A stretch of 64,000 nt of DNA. It comes from DATAPD01 sp036265385 (GTDB lineage: Bacteria; Acidobacteriota; Terriglobia; Terriglobales; Acidobacteriaceae). The notes under the pieces are model-generated. The model ran no database searches. It was not told the origin of the DNA and saw only the letters and a program-made list of their open reading frames with translations. Position 1 is the stretch's first letter, and every line of letters starts with the position of its first letter. The translations under genes were made by a program, and so were the position numbers. The stretch lies in NCBI GenBank assembly GCA_036265385.1, contig DATAPD010000055.1, forward strand, positions 186,001 through 250,000. Direction: 5' to 3'. Shown piece after piece: positions 25,310-32,952 of this stretch.

Positions 25310-26434
25310 ATGCGGCGTGCTTGGCTCTCATTATTGCTCACAGGTGTTCTGATCTCCTGTTCCACTGCTCAGAAGACAAGCCTCAACTTCAATAACCTTC
25401 ATGCGCCTGACGGCTTCCACGTTTCCGAGTTCGCCAAAGTAGACGCCCCCCGAATGCTGGTTTTCTCTCCCGGCGGAACTTTAGTCGTCTCCGATGCTGC
25501 TTCCGGCGAAGTCATCGCTCTGCCTGATCCGACCCACAGTGGAAAAGCAGCCCGGAGCGTCAAAGTTCTCGATGGCCTGAACGAACCCCACGGGATCGCC
25601 TTCCATGAAGGCAAGCTCTACGTTGCCGAGAATAATCAGGTTCGAGCCTGGGACTGGAACGATGCCAATCTCAAGGCGGCCAACCCCAAGCATCTCGCCG
25701 ACCTCCCCCGCGGCGGAGGACATTCCACCCGCAGCATCGTAATCAACAACGGAAAGATGTATGTGTCGGCCGGATCAAGCTGCAACGTCTGCATTGAAAA
25801 GGATCCACGTCGCGCCTCCGTTATGGAGTTCAACCTCGACGGCAGCGGCCAGCGCATCTTTGGCAAAGGTTTGCGGAACGCAGTGGGGCTTGCTATCAAT
25901 CCGAAGACGAACACCGTCTGGGCAGACATCAATGGGCGCGACATGCTCGGCGACGATCTTCCCCCCGAAGTCATCGTGGACCTCGGCCAGAACGGTGGCG
26001 ATGTCGGCTGGCCCTACTGCTACGGCAACCAGGTTCCCGACCGCGAATTCACAAAGCCCGGTGACGACCGCTGCAAAAAGACGATCCCGCCCAAAGTCGA
26101 GATGCAAGCCCACTCCGCGCCACTGGGAATGACGTTTTACCAAGGCAGCATGTTTCCAGAAGAGTATCGCGGCAACCTCTTTGTCGCGTTCCATGGGTCT
26201 TGGAACCGCACCGTTCCCACCGGATACAAGGTCGTGCGCGTGAAGCTCGATGCACAGGGCCAGCCTGTCGGCGGTGCGCAGGACTTCATCACCGGATGGC
26301 TTCAACCCGCCGGCGATGGTCGCAAACCGAAATGGATGGGACGCCCTGCAGGTGTAGCCGTCGGCCCCGATGGAGCGCTCTACATCAGCGATGATGGCGC
26401 CGGCGAAATCTACCGCGTCACCTGGAGCAAGTAG
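25310..26434 (+). CDS. PQQ-dependent sugar dehydrogenase-like lipoprotein (sorbosone dehydrogenase family)
   Basis: 374 residues from the ATG at 25310 (open frame extends to 25055, but that includes the repeat tract). A signal with a likely lipobox LISC ends near residue 16. The six-bladed beta-propeller of the glucose/sorbosone dehydrogenase family has PHGIAFHEGKLYVAENN, GGGHSTRSIVINNGKMYVSAGSSCNVC, NAVGLAINPKTNTVW, PYCYGNQVPDREF, MQAHSAPLGMTFY and FHGSWNRTVPTGYKVVRVK. The His in GGHSTR fits the catalytic histidine of soluble glucose dehydrogenase. It would oxidise an aldose-type sugar outside the cell membrane; substrate and cofactor use are inferred. Confidence 0.88.
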   Translation: MRRAWLSLLLTGVLISCSTAQKTSLNFNNLHAPDGFHVSEFAKVDAPRMLVFSPGGTLVVSDAASGEVIALPDPTHSGKAARSVKVLDGLNEPHGIAFHEGKLYVAENNQVRAWDWNDANLKAANPKHLADLPRGGGHSTRSIVINNGKMYVSAGSSCNVCIEKDPRRASVMEFNLDGSGQRIFGKGLRNAVGLAINPKTNTVWADINGRDMLGDDLPPEVIVDLGQNGGDVGWPYCYGNQVPDREFTKPGDDRCKKTIPPKVEMQAHSAPLGMTFYQGSMFPEEYRGNLFVAFHGSWNRTVPTGYKVVRVKLDAQGQPVGGAQDFITGWLQPAGDGRKPKWMGRPAGVAVGPDGALYISDDGAGEIYRVTWSK

Positions 26435-26495
26435 GCGGATGTACGGGTAACCCAAAGCAAACGGAGCATCGCTGGGGGCGCGGAGGTAAACGGCA

Positions 26496-26708
26496 ATGGG
26501 TGTCAACCCGATAGATTACCCGCATCAGTGGGCACCGACGGAGTTCACCTGCGTTTGCGGAACGAAGTGCCGTGTGGATGTTGAGTTCAGTCGTTGGGTC
26601 GAAGTAATGAACTTTTATCGACATTGTGGCAAGGACAAAGGCCAATACTTTCCGGGGCGCATCATTGCAACTTTGGAAGAGCGGGACGGCGTCTGGGTCA
26701 GAATTTGA
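26496..26708 (+). CDS. Small Cys-containing hypothetical protein, 70 aa
   Basis: ATG with GGAGG 8 bases upstream. CVCGTKC near residue 20-25 and HCGKDKG near 43-50 give three or four thiol/His ligands and suggest a small metal-binding (zinc ribbon-like) fold. Unrecognised. It is the first of a run of lone genes followed by the new dispersed repeat (repeat copy at 26761, 52 bases after its stop). Confidence 0.6.
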   Translation: MGVNPIDYPHQWAPTEFTCVCGTKCRVDVEFSRWVEVMNFYRHCGKDKGQYFPGRIIATLEERDGVWVRI

Positions 26709-26760
26709 CCCTTTAAATGAGCAGCCTTTTAACCACGCATCCCCGGGGCGGGATGGCCAA

Positions 26761-26796
26761 GGTCAATGAGTGTAATGGCGATTTAACACCAACTAC
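26761..26796 (+). repeat. Dispersed TGAGTGTAATGGCGAT repeat, copy A
   Basis: GGTCAATGAGTGTAATGGCG followed by ATTTAACACCAACTAC. Nearly identical to copy B at 27770-27805 (four substitutions in 36), 1 kb away in the same orientation, so the two bracket the gene at 26868-27695. GATTTA here is matched by TAAATC 30 bases on, giving a possible hairpin. Related copies at 30907, 46915, 47469, 47989, 48044 and 48564. Confidence 0.75.
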
Positions 26797-26867
26797 CCGG
26801 TTCGGATGGTAAATCTCACACACGGTGCGTACGATTGCCAAGGAGCTAGTCTGCGACTCTTGGGCCT

Positions 26868-27695
26868 ATGAATCATGCACTGATCGTTTTTCTGGTTGGC
26901 TTGAGTCTCAGCAGCTTTGGAGCCGAACTAAAGCAGAAGACCGCCGATGCCTTCGACAAATATGTTTCGGCTACCGAGAGCAGAATGAAGGATGAACTGC
27001 GCCCCGGAGGAGCATTTCTTTATGTAGACAGCTTGCCAGCGGACACTAAGCAAAGCTCACTCGACAAGCTCATGAAGGGCGATGTGCTGGTGGAAGTGAG
27101 GGAAACGAAGAGTCCTGGCCTCAGCTCAAATGTGCCGGATGGAATGGTGCATCATTGGATTGGGATCATTTTTATTCCTGACGTTACCTTAGCGCAGGTT
27201 TTGTCTGTTTTGAAGGATTACGACCGCCGCGCTGAACTCTACAAGCCTGACGTCATCTCTTCACATTTGATCTCGCATGAGGGAAATGATTACAAGTTCT
27301 TTCTGCGCCTGTATCAAAAGCGGTTCACCACTGTGGTGTTCAATACGGAGTACATCGCACACTGGGGACAGGTGGATTCGCGCAGGATTTATTCAAATTC
27401 GATCAGTACCAGAATTGCTGAGGTAAAGGATTCCAATCATCCAGATGGCGAACAGTGGCCAGTTGGACAAGGCCATGGATATCTTTGGCGGCTCAACACT
27501 TATTGGAGATTTGAAGAAAAAGACAATGGGGTCTACATGCAATGCGAAGCCCTGTCGCTGACCCGAGACATTCCCTTTGGACTGGGTTGGCTACTGAAGC
27601 CATTGGTTACAAAGATCCCGAAGGAATCTCTCAATCGTGCCTTGGGTCAGACCCGGACAGTGGTGTTGGAGAAAAAGAAAGGTGAGAGCCGATAA
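26868..27695 (+). CDS. Secreted SRPBCC/START-like protein, 275 aa
   Basis: Signal peptide about 1-19 (ALIVFLVGLSLSSFGA). The body resembles a SRPBCC lipid-binding fold: VTLAQVLSVLKDYDRRAELYKPDV, FFLRLYQKRFTTVVFNTEYIA, GYLWRLNTYWRFEEKDNGVYMQCEALSLTRDIPFGLGWLLKP and a C-terminal amphipathic helix. I have seen this family among acidobacterial secreted proteins; no function is known. Lower G+C than its neighbours by eye. It stands alone, bracketed by two direct copies of the dispersed repeat (A and B), which could mean it was gained as a unit. Confidence 0.75.
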   Translation: MNHALIVFLVGLSLSSFGAELKQKTADAFDKYVSATESRMKDELRPGGAFLYVDSLPADTKQSSLDKLMKGDVLVEVRETKSPGLSSNVPDGMVHHWIGIIFIPDVTLAQVLSVLKDYDRRAELYKPDVISSHLISHEGNDYKFFLRLYQKRFTTVVFNTEYIAHWGQVDSRRIYSNSISTRIAEVKDSNHPDGEQWPVGQGHGYLWRLNTYWRFEEKDNGVYMQCEALSLTRDIPFGLGWLLKPLVTKIPKESLNRALGQTRTVVLEKKKGESR

Positions 27696-27769
27696 TTCCC
27701 GGTTCGCCCTAGTTAACGAAATCAGGCGTTAGGACAAACTAACTTGCGCCGTCTATTCGCCAAAATCGG

Positions 27770-27805
27770 GTTCAATGAGTGTAATGGCGATCTAACATCA
27801 ACTAC
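27770..27805 (+). repeat. Dispersed TGAGTGTAATGGCGAT repeat, copy B
   Basis: GTTCAATGAGTGTAATGGCG followed by ATCTAACATCAACTAC, 75 bases after the stop of the SRPBCC-like gene. CGATCTAA at 27789-27796 is matched by TTAGATCG about 45 bases downstream, and a second small hairpin, GTTAG-6 bases-CTAAC inside GGCG...CGCC, lies just upstream at 27725-27750. Confidence 0.75.
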
Positions 27806-27904
27806 GAGCCAGTTTCCGACTTGAGGAAGCTCTTGGAATTAGATCGGTTCCATCTTGCAGATGCCACACAGCAGCCTTGATTCGGCGCTCGCTACGAATA
27901 CCAA

Positions 27905-30058
27905 TCAGCGGAAATTGCTGATCAAGATGACGTCGCTGCTTTCGCTGCCTCGCGTCAGAGCCAGTTGCCTGCCGTCATGCGACCAGGCAAAGTCAAAAAT
28001 CTGTCCCGATTCAAAATTCGTAATCTGTTTCGGAGGTCCGCCTTCTAATTTCTGGCGCCAGATGTTGGAGACGCCGTTCCTGGTTGACGCATATTCAACG
28101 GCGTCGCCCGCAGGTGCCCAACGGGCGGCTTTTGCTGACAACGGCCAGTCAACCTGGTATAAGGCGACACCGCCATCGAAAGGGATGACCTTCAGTTGAT
28201 TTGGTTTAGACGTGGACGGAGACGCGGGGGTCTCGTCCGGAACGTTGGGCCCGACGAGATACGCGATTCGCTTTCCATCTGGGGAGATATAAATAGAGGC
28301 GCTAGAGCCGAGCGCACAGTCCTGTGACAGCGTCTCTGGAGGCTTCTCTCCGGTAATGTTGACGCGTACCGGGGCGAAGCAAGGACCCTTCAAGTAGACC
28401 ACCCACTTGCCATCGGGGGAACATTCTGGACTTATGGCAAACGTCTCGTCAGCGATGCGGATGGGGTTTGAGCCATCGGCATTCATGCGCCATATCCCGC
28501 GTTTTTGCTCCCGGTAGGCGGCGTACACAATGTAGCGTCCATCACCACAAACCGACGGGTCCCAGCTGGGGCTATCATCGGGCGTCAGCCGAGTACGCCC
28601 ACTCCCATCCTGATTTATCGCGTAGAGATTGCCATCCTGGTTGGCGAGGATGATGCGGCCGTCTGGCATCCAAGAGAACCCTCCGACAGCAAACTCCTTC
28701 GTAGTGATCTGCTTAGCTTTTGTGCGGTTTCCGGCGGACGCGATCCACAAGTCTGAGACCGTTGTTAGCTCGGTGTCGACAAGAGCCTTGCCATCCGGCA
28801 TGAGGTCCAAGCAACAGAGTTGGTAATCCATCAGGTCATTGGTAAGTCGGCGTGCCTCTCCTTTTGGATAGGAGATGAACCAAAGTTGCCCGCGAAACGC
28901 CTGGTCAACGTTGCTTATGGGCGCCAAGAGACCACTTCCGTCGGGCAGCCAGCGCGGACGGCCGACAACGTCCCGTGTTGAGTAGATTTCACGGACCGAT
29001 CCATCCGCGACCGATATGGCCGAAAGCACGGAACGAACTCCTTTCGTCGCCTCCGAGGTTGTGAGCGCAATCGTCTTGCCATCGGGAGACCACGCTATAC
29101 CGGTAGCCCCCCCTTCAATGTAGGGAGGTGAAGCTAGAACCCGTTGATCACTCCCGTCGGCCTTGGCAATCCAAACACCTATTTTTTCACTGGACATGTA
29201 CCGCAAGAAAGCGAACTCGGTGCCATCCGGAGAGTAACTGGAGTCGAAGTCGATCCCGCCCTGCATCGCGAGGTGTGGTGTTCCGCCGAGCACGGGCATC
29301 CGATAGAGATAGGTGTCCGCGAAGTTGGGCTTCTCGGAGCGGACAAAATCAATGTAGTTGGCATCCGGCGTGAAGGTGAGACTCCATATCCAAACCTCAT
29401 CAGGCGGCAGAATCTGCACGTCGCTGCCGGTAGCTACTTGACGAACGTTGAGGCTTTGTTTTTCCCCTTCTCTCAGGACGTAGGCCACAAACCGCCCGTC
29501 GGGAGAAACCGCGACGTTGGCCGCATTCCCCCTCTGCGTAACTCGGGTGATCTTCATGCCCTGCAGGTTCCACGGATTCCTGTGTTCGTTCAGCCTGGAC
29601 AAGTAAATTCCTAATCCAGCAATTAGCGCCGCCAAGACAACCAGCATCAGTGCCAGAGCTCCCTTGTGGCGTCGTACTCCACCCGGCCTTTCGTCAACAG
29701 TGCCCGGCGTTGGGCGATCACTCGGAGACTGTACTTCTGCTATGAAGCGATAACCACGACCTTGAAGTGTCTCAATGTAGCGGGGAGCCGTGGCCGAGTC
29801 GCCCAGTTTCTCGCGCAGCCGGTTGACTGCGGCATTCAACCCATGATCGAAGTCCCCGAAGCTATTGCCTTGCCAAAGCTTTCGTCGAAGCTCCTCGCGT
29901 GTAATCAGTTTCCCGGGACATGCCGTTAGGAGTATCAGGACCTGTATAGGTTGACCCGAAAGGTTTAGCGGGGTGCCATACTTGCGCAGTTCCTGCGCCT
30001 CAACCGACAGCTCGAAGGGACCGAAGCGGATTATGTCCGCAGTTTGGTTCTGTCCCAT
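27905..30058 (-). CDS. ToxR/CadC-type transmembrane regulator with periplasmic TolB-like propeller
   Basis: 717 residues. Residues about 10-105 are an OmpR/ToxR winged helix (LRKYGTPLNLSGQPIQVLILL, TREELRRKLW, GLNAAVNRLREKLGD, YIETLQGRGYRFIA). A single membrane helix follows (about 133-155). The rest (about 170-717) is repeated WD40/PD40-type blades with the TolB signature: VAVSPDGRFVAYV, SYSPDGTEFAFL, IAWSPDGKTIAL, PRWLPDGSGLL, FAWSHDGRQLAL. It would bind DNA in the cytoplasm and sense something in the periplasm. Acidobacteria carry many such fusions. Its targets are unknown; it stands alone between repeat B and a divergent peptidase-like gene. Confidence 0.88.
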   Translation of the reverse strand: MGQNQTADIIRFGPFELSVEAQELRKYGTPLNLSGQPIQVLILLTACPGKLITREELRRKLWQGNSFGDFDHGLNAAVNRLREKLGDSATAPRYIETLQGRGYRFIAEVQSPSDRPTPGTVDERPGGVRRHKGALALMLVVLAALIAGLGIYLSRLNEHRNPWNLQGMKITRVTQRGNAANVAVSPDGRFVAYVLREGEKQSLNVRQVATGSDVQILPPDEVWIWSLTFTPDANYIDFVRSEKPNFADTYLYRMPVLGGTPHLAMQGGIDFDSSYSPDGTEFAFLRYMSSEKIGVWIAKADGSDQRVLASPPYIEGGATGIAWSPDGKTIALTTSEATKGVRSVLSAISVADGSVREIYSTRDVVGRPRWLPDGSGLLAPISNVDQAFRGQLWFISYPKGEARRLTNDLMDYQLCCLDLMPDGKALVDTELTTVSDLWIASAGNRTKAKQITTKEFAVGGFSWMPDGRIILANQDGNLYAINQDGSGRTRLTPDDSPSWDPSVCGDGRYIVYAAYREQKRGIWRMNADGSNPIRIADETFAISPECSPDGKWVVYLKGPCFAPVRVNITGEKPPETLSQDCALGSSASIYISPDGKRIAYLVGPNVPDETPASPSTSKPNQLKVIPFDGGVALYQVDWPLSAKAARWAPAGDAVEYASTRNGVSNIWRQKLEGGPPKQITNFESGQIFDFAWSHDGRQLALTRGSESSDVILISNFR

Positions 30059-30252
30059 TACATCACCCCACTAACGGTTTCGGAGTCTACCACGGTTCCA
30101 CTCGCCGAAGGTCCGAAGTGACCTCTCCCACGGCAGCTGCTACATCCATATATTTTCAGCAACTTACCTGATGACCCGAGGCTGCGCCATTTCGGACGTT
30201 GCCAGTATTGGGGTAGCAGAGGGCAGCACCAATTCTCGGCGGCACCGACGAG

Positions 30253-30873
30253 GTGACCACCGTGAAATCGAGTTTACTGATTGCCATTCTCTCCGCCGCT
30301 TGCGCGGCACAGACACTAACCGTGCGCGTTGTTCCCGTGCATCTGGACGCGATGGCCTCTATTCCGAACGCGATTCAGTTCTTCTGCACGCAAAGCTATG
30401 AAAGCCAGGCCTGTCTAAAAGATTCGATCGCATTACGACATGCGCTGGCACCGTATCCCCTTGAGCGCCTCGGTACGTGGTCGTTTCTGCTAGTTCCTGC
30501 TGAGGACTGGAGCGCGCTGGTGCGGGGCCTGCGCCAAAATCCTGTGAGCCCTGCATTCTCGATCATCGACCAGCATATAACCGTATTAGAGAGCAGCCTG
30601 TTTACCGCAAGCCCCATCCGTGACAAGAGCTTTCTGCGAACCTTCGGGGTGATTGGAGGCGCTTTGCTCGACTTGGCGGTGACCCACGAACTGGGACATG
30701 CTATCTGCCAAGAGGGAGACCAGCGTCGGGCAGATAACTATGGTCGCGAGCTGCGCCAGACGAAGACGGTGGATTGTAGTGAGACGCCGGAAGGTCTATC
30801 AAAGCTACGATCAGCCTTTCGCTTATCTCAAGCTGATGCTCGACAACATCAGCGAAGGAAAGCAACGCGGTAG
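30253..30873 (+). CDS. Secreted protein with HELGH zinc-peptidase motif
   Basis: 206 residues. Two GTG starts are possible (30253 and 30262); a signal peptide ends near LSAACAAQ. The motif VTHELGHAICQEGDQRRADNYG (about 148-169) has the HExxH zinc site, and the downstream Glu/Asp (EGDQRRADNYG) could be the third ligand, as in gluzincin- or minigluzincin-like peptidases. The last 30 residues are basic and unlike the rest, so a frameshift near 30770 is possible. Peptidase activity is inferred from the motif only. A repeat copy (30907) follows its stop by 34 bases. Confidence 0.65.
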   Translation: MTTVKSSLLIAILSAACAAQTLTVRVVPVHLDAMASIPNAIQFFCTQSYESQACLKDSIALRHALAPYPLERLGTWSFLLVPAEDWSALVRGLRQNPVSPAFSIIDQHITVLESSLFTASPIRDKSFLRTFGVIGGALLDLAVTHELGHAICQEGDQRRADNYGRELRQTKTVDCSETPEGLSKLRSAFRLSQADARQHQRRKATR

Positions 30874-30906
30874 CGCGTTTCGCAATACGTCGATTACGTC
30901 TCAACG

Positions 30907-30941
30907 TGATTGTTGTAATCAGGCGATTACACTCAATAACC
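30907..30941 (-). repeat. Dispersed TGAGTGTAATGGCGAT repeat, divergent copy H
   Basis: On the minus strand it reads GGTTATTGAGTGTAATCGCC followed by TGATTACAACAATCA, matching the core of copies A and B with the CGCCTG variant also seen in copy F at 46915. It lies 34 bases after the stop of the HELGH gene, on the 3' side as for other copies. The rest of the 30874-31119 spacer holds nothing I recognise. Confidence 0.6.
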
Positions 30942-31119
30942 TGGCAGGACGAGAAGGGCGCACAGTCCGACGGCCGCCGGCACAATTGCCGTCCAGAATG
31001 CGAAACGACAGAAACGTGGCAGCACGCTCCCAGGAAATACAGCTTGATAGGTGCTCAAAACATCGTCACCACTACGCAAGCTGAGCCATTCGATAGGGAC
31101 GGCTGACGCACAACAAAAG

Positions 31120-31497
31120 CTAGACCACCTGCTCGCTACGCGCCACTAACGGCGACCGCGAATAAACAAAGAAGCAATACAGAGCTGGGCCAAGGGGCGG
31201 AAACAACATCACACAAAACCAGAACACTTTCTTAAGCGCCGAGGACTTGTCGAACCCGAACCAGAAATATTCCATGGCTACAATGGTGATTGCTGCGCCC
31301 AGAATTCCCGCCAACATCATGGCTCTTACCACCGGCGCTGCTCCTTCGGAGACACTACCAATCGACAAATACACTATCAAGACGAATAACATCACAGATA
31401 ACCCAGCCGCCGTCCGGTACGCCATCCGCGCCTGACGGGAGAGCATCCATTCCTTATTGATGTAATAGCGCCAAAGCATTTTTCGAGCGAGCACCAT
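31120..31497 (-). CDS. Small multi-pass membrane protein, 125 aa
   Basis: Not recognised. Three or four hydrophobic helices (about 30-48, 57-75, 88-112) with a basic, Trp/Tyr/Arg-rich N-terminus (KMLWRYYINKEWMLSRQARMAYR) that should stay in the cytoplasm. ATG start; no clear ribosome-binding site. Composition is that of a true membrane protein and no other frame competes. Stands alone on the minus strand. Confidence 0.6.
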   Translation of the reverse strand: MVLARKMLWRYYINKEWMLSRQARMAYRTAAGLSVMLFVLIVYLSIGSVSEGAAPVVRAMMLAGILGAAITIVAMEYFWFGFDKSSALKKVFWFCVMLFPPLGPALYCFFVYSRSPLVARSEQVV

Positions 31498-31600
31498 CCA
31501 TCTTTAGCTGTGAAAGCGCGCGATGTCAGGGTGTTGGCGATTTCCGAAACTAACCTAGCACGTGCCCGCTGAGTTTGTGGAGTCAGCTATGACCTCCCTT

Positions 31601-31728
31601 GGCTGAATGCTGATTGCTGAATGCTCCCTGGCTTCATCCCGAACGCGCGCGCCTTTTCCAGCGCGCGGAGGGATCTCGCACGCACTCCCCCACAAAGTGC
31701 TAAAGGCTAATTGCTAATTGCTAAAAAC
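31601..31728. repeat. Spacer with two word-like tracts and dispersed repeat copy 2
   Basis: 31601-31627 repeats GCTGAATGCTGATT-type words; 31634-31665 is the second copy of the TCATCCCGAACGC element (copy 1 at 14261); 31698-31728 repeats GCTAATT words. The 234-bp spacer 31499-31732 has no gene. Confidence 0.6.
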
Positions 31729-31732
31729 TACT

Positions 31733-32887
31733 TCACCCCACCAGCGGCAACCCGACCGCATCGAAATCTTCTTGCCCGTGAATCCAACCTTCTTTTCCAT
31801 CCACTCGAATTTTCAGCCACAGGTCTCCATCCACTCCAAACGCGATGGAGTTTGCATCCTGTCCCCAACCGACGCTGGCGCGCGCTTCGAGGTATTCGAC
31901 CTTGCTTTGTGGCTGCACCACCACGTGCTTCGCCGTGAAACCGTCATCGGGTTCCGGATAAAGCCGCACGAACGTCACTTCCGTGCTCCGCGCCGGCTCC
32001 GCCATGACAGGGTAAGAGCACCGCTGCACTTGCCCCTTCGAAGTCATTTCGTTGCACATCCTGGGCTCCAGCTTGCCTGTGATCCAGTTGATCAGCACGG
32101 GATAAACAATATCCACGGTTCCCGTTCGCAATCTGAATTTGAGCAAGTCGTGCATCACAGTAATCGTTGCTGCCCCATTCTTCACTGGACTCGGCATCGA
32201 TGGATCGGCTTCCACGCCCAGGAACTCGCCAGCAATCGAGATCGGTGGCGCAAGCGGCCCGAACAGGCTTTCGTCCGCTCCATACTTATCGCGACCATAC
32301 TTGTAGCCGAACACCTGTACCCAACCGCCGCTGTCCGGCGCCGATGGCAAATCCATCCCATGAATCAGGATGCCGCCACCCTGTTGCGTGTTAAATGCCT
32401 CCGCGTCGATCGACACTGTGTCTTCGAACTGCCCATCCTGAAACGACACCGGATACGACTGCTGATAAATGACCCGATCGTTTGCCCCTCGCAATTCCCA
32501 GTGATCGACCGTGTCTTCGTTCGTCCCTTCGATTCTTTGCAAATGGCTCACAAAGCGAAACGGATGCTGGGCTACCACCAGAGTCTCTGCTTTTTCCGAA
32601 ACCACAACTTTCGGCTTGGACGCATTTGCCGCAGACACAGGTGGCGCCGCCACAGATGCTGCCTGCGTTATCGCATTTGAAGTGGAAGTAGAACCGGCCG
32701 GGATCCCAGCCCCATTCGCACCGGCTGTTACAACGGGCGCCTGCGTCTGCACAGCAACGGGCTTGGCCTGCGCCGAACCGTTAGCCGCACCATTAACGGA
32801 TACACTCGCAGCCTGTTGATGCTTGCAGCCTCCGAGCGATGCCGCCAAACTCAGTAGCGTAAGCACACTTAGACACCTGCTTCTCAT
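31733..32887 (-). CDS. Lipoprotein with C-terminal SH3-like segment, 384 aa
   Basis: Lipoprotein signal ending LAASLGGC (cysteine at 21), then an Ala/Val/Ser/Thr/Pro-rich low-complexity linker to about residue 100. The following domain has paired cysteines (EPRMCNEMTS and VQRCSYPV). The last 60 residues, EARASVGWGQDANSIAFG and LWLKIRVDGKEGWIHGQEDF, look like a bacterial SH3 domain. Localised to a membrane facing the periplasm. Function unknown. Separated from asnB by 65 bases on the same strand. Confidence 0.75.
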   Translation of the reverse strand: MRSRCLSVLTLLSLAASLGGCKHQQAASVSVNGAANGSAQAKPVAVQTQAPVVTAGANGAGIPAGSTSTSNAITQAASVAAPPVSAANASKPKVVVSEKAETLVVAQHPFRFVSHLQRIEGTNEDTVDHWELRGANDRVIYQQSYPVSFQDGQFEDTVSIDAEAFNTQQGGGILIHGMDLPSAPDSGGWVQVFGYKYGRDKYGADESLFGPLAPPISIAGEFLGVEADPSMPSPVKNGAATITVMHDLLKFRLRTGTVDIVYPVLINWITGKLEPRMCNEMTSKGQVQRCSYPVMAEPARSTEVTFVRLYPEPDDGFTAKHVVVQPQSKVEYLEARASVGWGQDANSIAFGVDGDLWLKIRVDGKEGWIHGQEDFDAVGLPLVG

Positions 32888-32952
32888 TCCTAAGCTATAG
32901 CGCTTTTCAGCCTGTCATGTAAGGGAACGAAAAGACACGCACTTCCGCGGAT

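Noticed and set aside
26761..27846. Integron attC sites at the dispersed repeats (ATTTAAC, ATCTAAC, distant TTAGAT)
   Set aside because: The half-sites are in the wrong order or degenerate, conservation continues outside the expected boundaries, and no integrase gene is seen. Kept only as a resemblance.
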